From assembly GCA_001949185.1 (NCBI GenBank), contig BDGG01000001.1, positions 6,369,353-6,433,352 of the forward strand: DNA of 64,000 nt, given 5' to 3'. Position numbers and translations under genes: made by a program. This DNA comes from Ramazzottius varieornatus (taxonomy: Eukaryota > Tardigrada > Eutardigrada > Parachela > Ramazzottiidae). The notes beneath the pieces are model-generated. The model was not told where the DNA came from. It saw only the letters and a list, made by a program, of their open reading frames with translations, and searched no databases. Positions 22,701 through 33,653 of the stretch are shown piece after piece (the first letter of the stretch is position 1; every line of letters begins with the position of its first letter).

Positions 22701-24052
22701 ATCCTCTCGGCTTTGCCGGCCTACAGTCAAACACCAGCTTAATCACCAGAACACACGTAAGACTATTTTAGGTCAAGGGGACACACATTTCAACCGGGAG
22801 TTCGACGATGTCATCGTCATCTTCGTCGTCGTCTTCCCCAAACAGATGTTTCATGACTTCCGCTTCGTCGATATCTGCCTTTTTCTTCGGTTTCACATCC
22901 TTCACCGGCTTCTTTTCAGCTTCTACTGGGCTTTCCGCAGGTGCTCGACCAGCAAAGCGGGCGCGTTTCGTGACAGGCGAGCTTCCAACTGCTTGTTCCG
23001 GCAGACCAAATTTCCGCTTCGGTTGATTGACGCTTGCTTGCATTCCTTGACTGAGTCCATTCATGCCAGGTCTTCTTTGCGTATGCGGAAATGAAGTGGC
23101 TTTGCTCACTCCGGTTGAAGCTATGCTCTTCCGACCGAGCGGAACTGGAACGTCGTTATTTAGGAGATTGTTTTGGAGGTTTGTAGAAGGAGTAGTATTG
23201 GGAGAAGGGGAATACGACGGAAGTGATGAAGAGGTAGGTTCAGAAGGAGTTTCGACAGGCTGAATACCCGTACTTGTGAACGGTACCCTCCAGTTACTCA
23301 CAGGATCATACTCCATGTCGTTTGATATCGAGGAAGAGGAGAGCTCCTCGAGGTAGCTTGAGTAGGGGTTGTGGTCGGCAGACGTCAGGGGCGCATTGGA
23401 ATAACTGGGCTTTTCTCCGTTCTCGCCTTCGAGAAATTTCGCAATTATTTCGCATTAAATTACCAAAAGATTTGCAAAATTTCGAAGTGATTAAGAACAG
23501 AAGCTTTCAATGCAGCGGACACCAAGCTAAGCCTTTAAAGCAGATGAAGACTTACCAGGAGTAGAATATCGACCAAGAAGTCCATTTTGCTCGATTGCTC
23601 TAATCGAATCTTCCAAGTTGGGAAACAAGGGTAAACTTCCCCCACTGGGAATTAGATCCACCTCTGAGATACCCTCTGGAACCGGTGATGACGAGCTGCT
23701 TTCTGTCCTCTCACCGAGTTCAACTTCGTGGTGACCGGATATGGAATGGTTCTGAGAGATATCGTGGGAAGGAAAGGTCGGTATGATCTCTTCTTTTGAC
23801 CTTTCTGCTATCGGAAAATTCGGCGTCGTGTCAGCGACTTCCTCCTCGAAAGTTTCGTCTGCGTGATTGTACCTGGAACATTTGAGCAGGTGTAAACAAT
23901 ATTCTGAGCCAGCTGGGAATATTTGAAGGCACTTACTTGCAGTGAGGTCGTCCACAGCCGATCGTGCCAGATGGTGCGCTACCCGAGCTTCGGGAAGGGT
24001 TCTTCCCGTACGGACATGACAGCTGACTGAAGAGACCAGCTCCGCTAAACAT
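19742..24052 (-). CDS. REXO1: RNA exonuclease 1-like DEDDh exonuclease
   Basis: Ten exons: 24052-23937, 23872-23556, 23426-22787, 22720-22473, 22410-22121, 21899-21554, 21286-20934, 20764-20744 (21 nt), 20614-20239 and 19875-19742. They total 946 aa with every phase consistent. The N-terminus has the Cys/His zinc-finger-like motif LSCPYGKN...CGRPHCKYNH. A long disordered Ser/Pro region follows, then a helical part like the Elongin-A-binding segment. Next come CRCGREFTVDFEGNYAREEE and YHWGKA, and then the exonuclease domain: IYAIDCEMIYT (catalytic D, E), HSLESDLLSMKLIH (D), and GHDSREDAAACMELM (H, D). Mammalian REXO1 is a nuclear 3'-5' exonuclease homologue that binds Elongin A. The 21-nt microexon (AHQVGLQ) restores the short link before the first catalytic motif. 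Introns 5 and 6 carry hairpin MITEs. Confidence 0.92.
20744..20764 (-). other. REXO1: 21-nt microexon of REXO1
   Basis: Bounded by acceptor GCTTGTAG and donor GTACCT, phase 0 on both sides, encoding seven residues. In vertebrate REXO1 a similar short segment (THPG-like) precedes IYALDCEM. Skipping it would keep frame, so it could be alternatively spliced. Confidence 0.65.
21366..21512. repeat. Two adjacent hairpin MITE copies (3 and 4)
   Basis: The first has a GTGCGCCATTTG arm; the second has CCAAGTGGTGCGTGC, a CGCCAGTAACA loop and a diverged right arm CGCGTCGCTTAGG. Both lie in REXO1 intron 6 (21287-21553). Confidence 0.55.
22005..22092. repeat. Hairpin MITE copy 5
   Basis: The right arm GCGTGCGCCACTTGG plus AAAACGATCTG is well preserved; the left arm is GGTCGCGCACG. 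It lies in REXO1 intron 5 (21900-22120), in reverse orientation (TTATCGGCTG loop). Confidence 0.65.
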
Positions 24053-25503
24053 CTTCCTCGGTGAAAGAGGATTGAAAGGATAGCTGAAGGAGGAAGGGGA
24101 CTTTTTCTGATGGCCGATCAGCTGATTGCTCCGGGATCTTTCTTGGATGGAAGTCAAACAGGATGAAACGCTTGTTGGTGTCTCTGCTTCAACGATGTCA
24201 GCGGCTAGATGGACGAACGTTTCATGAAGAATAAAATGTTAAGACTAAAATGTAAAAGAACAAAATGTACGGGAGTAGAAAATGGACCCCAAGAATGAAG
24301 GAGAAGGAATGGCTGAAAGGGCCTTCCGAAATTTTGATCCGTGTTGATAAACCATTTGACGGGCGATAAGAAACCTGATGATGACGTATAGGAGTATCGA
24401 TCTTCAGCATCGGGCAAAGTTACGTCAGTATGTTCGCCTCTGTGGAGTGTGGACACCAGAGAGAAATTCCAATCACGAAATTTTGGCATGACTGACATGA
24501 ACAGCGGTGGACAGATGATTTTCTCAGCGAATTACTGAAACCACGGAACGGCGCGACGTCACGGAGTACAGCCTAACTCAGGAAGGGCAATCAGTCAATC
24601 AATATTTTTCATATGAGAGATATCGGTCCGAATGTCTTTCGAACACCAGGTCTCCAGTTCGGCAGAGGTAGAATCTGCGCACTGACGACAAAATTGGCCG
24701 TTGTAATAGTTCATGGCAGGTCATACGTGATAGCTGAGAAAATCATCCGTCCACCGCTGGCCATGAAGTGCATGATGCCCATGAAAAGTCAGAGCCCATT
24801 CTTATCACCCACGTCATTGAATGGGTCAGTCCGAAAGTACCGGTTCGTACCGGAACCATGCAGTCCACACTGTCGAACCACTTACCGGTAACCTCTGAAT
24901 CAGTCTTAAATTCGAGAATTTATAGAATCTATTTCAGCAAGCAGCAACAGAACACGGAAAAAATAGCTCAAGATATTGTGCTAGTTCACCGAAAACTTGT
25001 GGTCTCCTGTGAAACATCAAAACCGAAGGACTCAAAATGGAAATAGCGATAATTCAAAACTCGGCGCAAGGGCACAGGCAGCCTGTCATTAGCAACGCGC
25101 CTCTTCAGTTGGTGAACGCGGATCCGCCAGTGCGCAAGGTTAACCGTTAACCTGTACTACTGGTACCGTAACGTACGTGTCGCACTGTACCCCCAAATTT
25201 GTTTCTGAAATTTGATAACTTTGATTGCTATGTCTTTCCACAACAAAACCGATCGTCCGTTGTATTCTCAGACACTTGAGATATCTGGATCACATCAGTC
25301 TAGTGTCTGCAGCTTAAACCGGGAGGAAACAGTGTCTCCAAGGAGCCTCATCATCGGTCAGCGGGAAGTTTCGGAAGCAGTGGCGTTGTGGAGCGAATGC
25401 AGTTCATTCCAGTTGGTAATTCCATACTTCAAAGTTATCGTTGATTGATTGCCTGCTGTCGGCCAAATATTTACAGATTCGTCTTTTGTCTAGATTGTCC
25501 CAG
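24053..25503. other. Intergenic, no convincing gene
   Basis: It lies between REXO1 (minus) and CENP-L (plus), which diverge. Short ORFs at 24613-24891 and 24768-25046 (plus) and 24205-24498 (minus) match no family I know and lack clear splice partners. Confidence 0.3.
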
Positions 25504-28500
25504 ATGGCAAAGAGCCCTGTTACGCCACTAAACAACAAAACTACTACAAAGAAACGTAAAACTCCTCCGCAGACTTCACTGCCGACGCCTAAGCGGCTGA
25601 ACTTCACTCCCACATCGCCCGAGCCTGCTGTACGACCAGGACCATCAGAAACGCCCACGACGGTTGGCCGTCGAAGAAGTTCAAAACCTGCAACATACAA
25701 CTCATCTCTGTCCGTCCAGGACGTGCTTAATACAAGCAGAAGAAGATATGTCTCGAAGATCCCTCCACCGAAGGACTGGAAAACACCGTTACCAAAATAT
25801 GCAGAGGGAGACGATGACCCACCTGATCGGGACTATGATGGCGAAGAATATGAGCACCTGGAAATTATATATTACGATCAAGTGCGAGCTAGGCTGGCCG
25901 AGGAGGAGAACCGAGAGCTCAACTCTGGAACGCAGGATCGAACTCGCTCGAAAATGCTTTCACAGATAAAGTGTAAGCAAAGGGAAGAAATTTTCACGAT
26001 GACTAAGTACAGTGCGAGGTACCATTTACCCGTTAAAACACTTCAGAAACGGTTGTGGTGGTTCCTCTGTCAAGTGGCGCGTTATAGCACGTGACTCAAC
26101 TGTAATATCGTGGATCAGGTGGTTTAGCCCGCCAGCCGTTGAAATAGATATCGTAAGCTTTCGCTTTGTGTCCGTTCCGCCTGTAAACGACACGGTAGAG
26201 ATGGGATAAGTGTGATTTACCGAAATTTACCGAAACTAATTCGAACTTATCGATTTGGTATGAGAAATTACCGAAACCGGAATTATCGGTGTGAGTCTCA
26301 CACCGAAAACCGATTCCGGTTTGCGTTCGCACCAAACCGATACCAAATCGAAATTTTTCGGTAAATTGAAACATACCGAAAGGCCCAGAAAGATGAGAGT
26401 TTGACCGATTTCTGAGCGATCCCGAGTGTATTTCTGCTAGCTTGATAGACAGCCATCCGGTGGAGGAAAACCTCTCAACATCTCAAGACACGCCAGGCGT
26501 TGTACGTTTGCGGCTCGCCCCGTTTTGCGCCAGTTTCAACTGGTTTTTCCCGTTAATAAGAGAAGCTTTATATTTTTCGGTTTGCCGATTTTGCGGTTTG
26601 ATTTGGGGTGATGAGTCGAAATTTCGGTGCGGCAATTTACCAAATCAAAAATATCAGTTTGGACTTCATACTGAAGTTTCGATTCGGTGTGATAGTTTAC
26701 CAAATCGGAAAATACCATACTGTACCGAACTTAATCACACTTATCCCATCTTTACGACACGGCCTTCACTGGGTTTGGTTTCGCTGCTGCACGGCCTTAA
26801 CTTTGGCACGTCCTGACTCTGGCACAGCCTTGGATTGCGCCAAGACGTGGAAGTCTTCTTGTCAAAGCGGGAGTCGAAGTTTCTGATGGATGGGACTCTT
26901 TTGCAGGGTTAAGAGGAACATGGAATCTTTACAATGTTGCTCCGCTCTTTCGGTTTGTCTACGCACCAGAAGAGCGCGGTCCGGATGGAAAAGAACACGA
27001 CATGGCATGGTGCCTTCGCAGACAAGTAACAGCACTTGTCGAGACGCTCAGAACGGTATCAAAGATTCTCTACTAACATGGTAAAAGATCTGATTTCTCC
27101 TTTTACAGAATACTGTATTCAAGCAGTACAGGCGAACCAGAGTGCAAGTGAAGCCATTTTTGGGTTTCGCAGCAGTGAAGAGTTACTTCGACGAACCAGC
27201 GTACTCGTTCCAAGTCTATGGAAAGAAATCAGGTACGGGATTGTCTACGAAGCTCGCACATTACTTTTCGAATTTCTTTATTTGGGGCCTCAGTAGCTGA
27301 ATTTAGCCATTTTGTTTTTCCTGAGTGGCGCAGGCGCATAGCTATTGATAATGAGAATGTGCGCTACTTGAGATGACGAACTGGATGCGATCATTTGCCG
27401 ACATCCCATTTATAGTAAGGCTCTGAGTGGATCAGTTGTTTTCTGGTAGAGGAAGATGGATGGCGCGAACTGTGCGTGATAATATTCGGATCTCTGGGGA
27501 CTCACCAGCTGGAAGCACTGTGGGATATCAAAGGCGAGCAGTTCGCCTACTACCCATTCGTCCTGGCCCGCGGTGACGACCCAGTCCTCCAAGAAGTCTT
27601 TCAATACCTCTCTGAAAGGCATGGCTACAAGATAGGGAATAAGCACGGGTTCAGGAAACCGCAGTTCTCTTCAGCGGATATGTGGAGGATATTAACGTGT
27701 GGCGTCTTCTTCATACGTAAGTGGGAAATAGAAAAGCTTCTTTTCTCGACAGCCAAATGTAGAACTCCTTTTCAGAAAGGCTTCGGAAATCCCAGGTTAT
27801 CAGGCTAACCGTGACTCATCAAAAGAATTCCCCGGAAGTCGACTGGGACTTCGACCTTGTGGAAATCGTCCAGCAAATAAGAAAAAGGTAAGAAAGAAAC
27901 ATATCGTAAGAAAATGGTTTTTTTCCGGTCAACAGTTTGTTTTGGCCTTCTGAAAGGCGGTCAGAGCTGTCTGACAAGGCGGATTTCAAGCACTATATGA
28001 CAGCTCGTCAGGTTGGCTTGGTAAGGGAAGCCGTGAAGAGAGCTTACAAGGAGCAGTTCAACAGGGAATGGGACAAGAAGAAGACTTTCCTACGGAAAGT
28101 TCAGCTCGACTGTCTCTTCGTCACAAGTGATGGTCTTTTAAAGGTAAAGTAGTTTTGTACGAGTACAGAGTTGTCTTTTACATTCCTTCATAATTATACG
28201 TACTCTTCGCAGACTGAGTTCCGAGCTCGGCAAGCGAACTCGACAGAACTGTTTTTTCAAGTGGCGCACGCTGTCGTCAGTAATACAGAAACTGCGCGCC
28301 ACTTGCAAAGCAGTCGAATGCAACAAGATTGTTTTCCCAAGTGGCACAGCTTTTCGTCGCAACTGATGGGGACGTGCGCCAGTTAGAAAAACCTTCTTGT
28401 TCGGCTTTGCTTGCCTAGGTTGTGATTCGTCTGACTGAATTTGGAACCAGTAGAAAGAAACTTGCAGTTCTTCTAGACGAATGAGCACAAAGAAGCCATC

Positions 28501-28695
28501 GCGTTTCTGTACTACATCAGTCGCTTCCAAACACGGACGTACATCCATCCCATACATGGAATCCGCTTTGACGCTATTAATCCGGAAATCGAGGACTACC
28601 TGGACGATGAACCGGATGTGGAGAACGTGGGTGCATCCGCCAGCAGACTCAACTCCCTCTTTGAACAAGATACAACCTATGTAGCCGATGTATGA
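25504..28695 (+). CDS. CENPL: Centromere protein L-like, last exon apparently frameshifted
   Basis: Exons 25504-25972, 26907-27055, 27109-27232, 27450-27716, 27776-27887, 27936-28143 and from 28419, with phases consistent. The N-terminus is basic, disordered and Thr/Pro-rich. LRGTWNLYNVAPLFRFVYA matches the conserved CENP-L opening (QWTLYSLTPLYKFSY in human). Later parts align in order: GWRELCVIIFGS, LARGDDPVLQEVFQYL, WDFDLVEIVQQI and VTSDGLLKVVIRLTEFG. CENP-L pairs with CENP-N in the inner kinetochore (CCAN), binding CENP-A nucleosomes and CENP-C. In the last exon the frame stops at TGA 28482-28484, but one extra T at 28482 would explain it: the next frame runs on as EHKEAIAFLYYISRFQ, matching the family end, to 28695. 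Intron 1 (934 nt) contains a MULE-like element; introns 3 and 6 contain hairpin MITEs. Confidence 0.75.
26196..26753. mobile_element. 558-bp MITE, 9-bp target duplication (MULE-like)
   Basis: The ends are inverted repeats (GATGGGATAAGTGTGATT near the left and its reverse complement near 26733-26750). They are flanked by an exact 9-bp direct repeat ACGACACGG at 26187-26195 and 26754-26762, a length typical of Mutator-type insertion. The interior is built of repeated TTACCGAAA/TTTCGGTAA-like words with no ORF. It lies in CENP-L intron 1. Confidence 0.75.
27318..27386. repeat. Hairpin MITE copy 6
   Basis: Left arm TGAGTGGCGCAGGCGC, loop CTATTGATAATG, right arm GTGCGCTACTTGAG. It lies in CENP-L intron 3. 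Confidence 0.55.
28245..28398. repeat. Two hairpin MITE copies (7 and 8)
   Basis: The first has strong arms TTCAAGTGGCGCACGC and GCGCGCCACTTG. The second has CCAAGTGGCACAGC and GTGCGCCAGTTAG. Both lie in CENP-L intron 6 (28144-28418). Confidence 0.7.
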
Positions 28696-28699
28696 GCTG

Positions 28700-29678
28700 C
28701 AGACTTATTTTCCCTGTATTATTGTTATTGTTTCCTGGCTTCTTCTGGGTTTGAACTTTTTTCTTCTTGTGGCTCCACAATATTACCCTTGCTTTTAATT
28801 CTTCCAGTCTTGACAGTAACATATTCCTTGTTCTCCTGCGGACTCTGGTTGGGCTCCTGGTTCATTCAACACCGTGAGTTCAGACTGCAGTGACGAGTTT
28901 GCTCAGGCTGTAAAGTAGGCTGGGAGTATTGTTTTGCACCGCTTTGTTGAACTCATTCCATCAATAAAACATGAATACTCGAGAAAATCAACAAGAAAAG
29001 ACATGTAAGTAAGCTTGCCTGTGTCTACCGGAGTAATTTTGAGAGATCGGTAACAATTTCGGCCTGAACGCCATCTCAAGGGACACGCCTTTCCAGCCGA
29101 TAACGACAGCGCGCGCCACTTGAAAAACGAAATTGTTTGCCGGCCTTTCATTTAATGCGGTGATGTTTGAATTCGAGAAGCGACGACAGCAGGAGAAAAA
29201 TCAGGGACATGTATTTACAGATGAAATTATTCATTTTTCCGCATTATTATCTGCGGCAGAATTTGGAGAGGGTTTGGTGGAGGGTCTGGCTCGCCGTAAA
29301 TACTGCAGCTTCTGACTAAAGGCCTTCGTGTAACGGGGTAACAGGTCAACGAAGGGTACTTCCCTGACAGTACTCCTGGATCGTTGCGGTTAACCCACGC
29401 TGAAAAACATAGTGAAATTAGATGCAGCAAAACGGACAATGTAATAACGGTTGCGAAAGAAGTTCGTACCGGCAATATCTTTAGTGAGTATTCGTCCGGC
29501 GCTTACGATCTCGATTTCGATGCAATCGCAATAGAAACCGCACCGCCTTCGCATCGTAAACTGCTCTGTGTATTCGGTCGAAGCAAAATGACGTCAGGAC
29601 GATCAATGTTCACTTCGCTTCCGTCCAATTTCATTCCCGATTTCTTTCCTACCGTTTTCATTTGTGTTCCTTTTCAAG
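28700..29678. other. Intergenic with one hairpin MITE
   Basis: There is no supported gene. A degenerate MITE copy 9 lies at about 29066-29140 (right arm GCGCGCCACTTG plus AAAACGAAATTGTT). Confidence 0.35.
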
Positions 29679-30834
29679 ATGGAGCTTCGCAATTTCTATG
29701 CTCTCCCTTTCGATAAACACGTCTCATACAAGCAGTTCATCGTCCCGCGACGGCGTATACGCAAAAGCAAAGCCTTGGAGGAAGACGCTTGGAAGGAAGA
29801 AGCCTTCGACTTGGATCGCCACAGCGAGAAAGAATGTCGATTCTACTTTCGGTTCAAACGGGAACATCTGGATCAGCTGCTAAATGTATTACGATTTCCC
29901 AAAATCGTAAAAACATCTAGTAAAGACTCAGTTTCATGAATCGAAGCCTTGTGTACTGTTCTGCGAAGACTGACTTATCCAAACCGATGGATGGAGCTAC
30001 GGAAGATGTTCGGTCGTTCCCAAGGATGTCTTAATCGGCTGTTCTACACCACTCTACGGATCATCGACAAGTCTTCTTCTGTGTTACGAACGTGGGACCA
30101 TGAGTGGCTGAAGGAAGACAACTTCGAACAATTTGCTTCTTCCATTGCAAAGAAAGGTGAGCCAGGAGTAGTGCCAGATGTGTTTGGTTTCATCGATGGA
30201 ACAGCCAGGCCTGTTTGCCGGCCGAAACTCTTCCAGCGACATATGTTCAGCGGGCAAAAAACAAATTCACTGCACGAAATGACATTCAGTTAAGATTCCC
30301 AATGGTAAGCGTATACGCATTTATTCAAATGAGAGAAAACCATCGACCGGAAGTGGTGTTCACTTTCTGTGTTTGCAGGATTGATCACGAATTTTTACGG
30401 TGGCCAAAGGGGCTCCATGCATGACAGTCGCCCGCTGAACGAAAGCAGGATCCTGCATGATCTACGGGAAAAGCAAAATGGGTTCCTACAAAGGTATGTC
30501 TTGTATGGTGACAGCGGATACTCGAAGAAGAATGAAGTCCTGCACAAGCCGTTTTCCGAGTCGAAATTAGGAACTCACGCGCCAAGGAAGAACAGAGCAC
30601 GCTGATGTCGACACTTCGACAGGCTGTCGAATGAAACTTCAAAGAAGTTGTCAAGAACTTTGGTTTTGTCGGCTTTCGAAACAAATGAAGATGTACGAAA
30701 AGCCAGTGAATACCCTCTACCGTGTTGCTGTTCTAGTTGCTAACTGCCATGACTGCTTGTACCCAAACCAAACAAATGCATATTTTGATTTAGAGCCTCC
30801 GACTTTGCTTAAGTACTTGTCGAGCTTACCGTGA
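29679..30834 (+). pseudogene. Decayed PIF/Harbinger (HARBI1-like) transposase
   Basis: It starts MELRNFYALPFDKHVSYK. It keeps HARBI1-like parts in order: CTVLRRLTYPNRW, DVFGFIDGTARPVCRP (first Asp), an intron with GTAAGC donor and TTTGCAG acceptor, GLITNFYGGQRGSMHDSR, YVLYGDSGYS (second Asp) and FKEVVKNFGFVGFRKQ. Lesions: in-frame TGA at 29937-29939; a shift in the A6 run near 30257-30262; and TGA where the conserved VEWNF Trp is expected, next to the third catalytic Glu (about 30630). The three lesions make it inactive. It was probably the transposase of the element whose Myb-like partner remains lie at 31019-31940. Confidence 0.75.
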
Positions 30835-31018
30835 GGAAGTCTGTTACTAGCAGTTCAAATCACGTATTCATATTCAAGAGCAAGTTCAAATCACGTATTC
30901 GCCAGCTATGTTTGCATTGAGAAAGTAAACTTGACCATCGGAGAGCACTGGACGATCAGCACCAAAGCGTAGTCGCTTAATCAAGGACAATTAGAAATCG
31001 AACGGAGGGTATAACTTC

Positions 31019-31940
31019 TTAGATTCCATTTAGATACCAAACTTCGATCTCGCGCTCTTTTTCGCGCAGTTCCAGCTTTTTGGCTTCTATGTCATACACT
31101 CTCTTTGACTCGGCTTCCTTGAAGGCATATTTGCGCTCAGCAGTCTCCTTGAACAGCTTGATGAACTTGCCATCGGACACGGCTACTCGGACGCGACGTT
31201 AGAGGTTTCTTCGATTTGTTTCCACCATCCTCGCCCTTTTCGTCAGCTTCAGCTCGCTTGTTCTCCCGGTAATCCTTCTCCAATAGACGCGTATACGCAG
31301 TGATTCGCCGATAAATCGTTGCAGCAGACTTGAAACATTTGCACATGCCGTCATCTTCCACCCATTATTGCCAGAGTAATACTCGCATATACTATGACGT
31401 CATGTGCAGCTAGTCAAGCGTACAATCCAAGTTATTAACTGCTTTGTTGCGTCTCCCCGAACGGCCTTTCTCTCCCTCCGCCATCACAGCTTTACCTGCG
31501 TAGTCGCGTTCCTTACTTTTGATAGCTTCGGCTTGCGTTTTGGCATTTTTCTGCTTCTTGGAGTCATCTATAGCAGCGACGACTCGAGTCAGCAATTCGG
31601 TGATGCGACCATACTGCTCTTCTGTTCCAGACTTCGCCTTCTTCTTCAGATCATCACACGGAAGGCTGTTACTAGGGCGTTCACTCGGTTGATAACGGCT
31701 CTGCTGTCTAGAGGCTTCTAGAAGATCTAGAACGAGAAACGCGTGTAAGCTGTAGGCTGGGTATACAACGTGTTGCGCGAGGAAGGCTTACCTTCGCCTG
31801 GTTCAAGGTTCGTGTAATTTCCTCCAGACTGCCGAAGGGCTGCTGGCAAAGTACGGATTCTTGGAGTCCACAAGGTCCAGGAGATCCAGATCATGGATAG
31901 CCTTGAAGAAGTTCTTAGTGGAGGGTGATTCCTTTGCCAT
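31019..31940 (-). pseudogene. Remains of a Harbinger Myb-like/coiled-coil partner gene
   Basis: From the start, MAKESPSTKNFFKAIHDLDL and SSPSAVWRKL are followed by pieces in changing frames: ITELLTRVVAAIDDSKKQKN, then an Arg/Lys-rich stretch, and a C-terminal coiled coil (ERKYAFKEAESKRVYDIEAK) ending at TAA 31019-31021. The same order of DNA-binding N-terminus and charged coiled coil is seen in the intact partner at 42054-43417. It is convergent to the decayed transposase, again like the intact element. I could not place the terminal repeats. Confidence 0.45.
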
Positions 31941-32149
31941 TTTGGTTAAGGATCATAAGCGCCAGGAAAAATTCTCGAAGACTAGAACAAACTGGATGCA
32001 AAGGAAAACAAATGCGTATACGCCGGCCACACTTTCGCTAAAGTGCGGAGGCCGCAAAAGACAAGCTCACGTAGCTACACAGGCTCGCGGAACGGGTGAC
32101 TGGTGATTACAACAGGAATTCACCCTCTGTTACTAGATTTAACTTTCCA

Positions 32150-32720
32150 TCACTCAGCGTAACTCTCTGGACTCCCAGAGCGCGTCGAACTAAAGAGGAA
32201 TGTTTTCACTTTACAATGATACCAAGATGAGCCATGAGGCGATTGTAGGAGTGAATCGATAGCCATCCAAAGTTCATGACGATACTTTGGCAAAGTATCG
32301 TCAAACGATAGTTTGACGGTTACGAAAAAGGCACTCTCCACCCACTTTTGATGACGTGGAGGAGCCATCGTCGTTGTATCGTAATCGTCAGCGTCGGACG
32401 AATAGTCACTAACACCGAAAGCAGCTTTCACAGCAAAGCCCGAGCCAGCAAACAGCTGTACAGCGTTTTCGTAACCGCTGACCGGTGAGGCTGTGTCATC
32501 TAAAACAAAATTTGGTCTTGACGGCTGCCAGGCTGCTTTAAGAGATGTACCGCCCACTTCCGGGTGTCAGTTTCACTATGCAAGGTCCGGAACTAGCCAT
32601 CTTGGACCGCAGTTGGTTCAGGAGGTCTATCTGCGCCGGCGTCCTACGGTAAGGGAATGGAGAAAGTGCACTGAAGCCGGGCACACCATGAAAAGCGAAC
32701 AACACGAAGCTAAACCTTAA
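32150..32720 (-). CDS. Unrecognised small gene, possibly secreted with a SEA-like domain
   Basis: Likely exons are about 32720-32558 and 32499-32150 (58-nt intron, phase 1). The first begins in a hydrophobic stretch LRFSFVLFAFHGVPGFSA resembling a signal peptide, though no ATG is seen at its start, so the 5' end is missing or in another exon. The second contains WVESAFFVTVKLSFDDTLP and YRHELWMAIDSLL, a strand-helix pattern reminiscent of SEA domains. I do not recognise the protein; the SEA suggestion is a guess from pattern. Confidence 0.35.
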
Positions 32721-32775
32721 CTTTGACAAAAGATCACGCCTCGATCAGGAATGGCAACTCATCAAGCTCCGAAAG

Positions 32776-32856
32776 ATCGTTTTATTATCTGTCCAAGTGG
32801 CGCACGCCGAAAAAATACCACCGTCAAAGTGCGCCACTTGGGAATATGATCTTGTC
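32776..32856. repeat. Hairpin MITE copy 10
   Basis: Nearly perfect arms TCCAAGTGGCGCACG and GTGCGCCACTTGGGA with outer GATCGTTTT/ATGATC, and a shortened loop. Intergenic. Confidence 0.75.
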
Positions 32857-32916
32857 AAGTCTGCCGAGTTCTCAAAATTCTGCACGAGTACCTTGGATTA
32901 TCGCTGGCTGTGGATC

Positions 32917-33320
32917 TCACTGGGAACGATTGCGATCGGTTTTTTGTCTGACAGGTCGCACCTTCGAATTCGGCACTGGAGGATCCCGCTGAGTCACAGA
33001 AGGGAGATCGGTGCGATAGTCCTCTATGACTTTCGTTTCTTGGTAGGTGGCGCGGAAGAGGTTGGCTTCTGGAGGACGCTGTTCACAATCACTCTCGGGG
33101 ACATCTCTACAAATATAACAAACTCACCGATATCAATAACAATAACCCTAAACCTGAAGTCAAACTTATACTGTAACAAGTCATACTTCAGCACCTGATA
33201 GAAGAAATCGCCCATTTCCGTGGAACTAATGTCAATCGTTCGACCAGGAGAACGATCAACGTTCTCACGCCGATTTGCAGACGTTGGGAGCAGAAAGAGT
33301 ATCGAAAAGCCAAATTTCAT
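32917..33320 (-). CDS. Unrecognised small secreted-like protein
   Basis: Exons 33320-33172 and 33106-32917 join over a 65-nt intron (phase 2) to 112 aa. ATG at 33320 starts MKFGFSILFLLPTSA, a plausible signal peptide. Then come GRTIDISSTEMGDFFYQVLK and a charged Pro-rich tail ending in a TGA at 32917-32919. No family was recognised. The alternative reading of exon 2 (ending APPTKKRKS) cannot be excluded. Confidence 0.35.
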
Positions 33321-33653
33321 TCTCGAAGATGGTCTCTGAAGGAGTACCACCATAGAAGTGGGACTATTATGATTCGAATTCTATCGTCTATCGATGCTTT
33401 CAACGATGCCTGCACAGTCTGGAGTCTAGACCAGTTCTCTTCGCGAGCCTTTAATTTACAGCCAATTGTCGTAATCTGACCAATCCCATATAGCTAGAAA
33501 AGGAAATCGAAGATCGGAAGTACGGTGTCCGCGTACAGTTAGGTACAAGAAAAGAACAACATTGAACAAAAGAACAACAATGTGTTAGGATGAATGGAGC
33601 AACCATCACCGTCAAGAGACCAGCTGGGTTCTTCGAGAGTGCCGCACACTTTC

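Noticed and set aside
24613-25046. Plus-strand ORFs as a chaperone-like gene
   Set aside because: Faint resemblance only; frames do not join through good splice sites and no diagnostic motif is present.
28171-28386. Extra CENP-L exon
   Set aside because: The ORF is made of two hairpin MITEs; removing the whole 28144-28418 intron keeps phase 0 and family alignment.
32493-33198. Plus-strand ORFs near 32.5-33.2 kb
   Set aside because: Antisense to better-supported minus-strand exons and overlapping a MITE.
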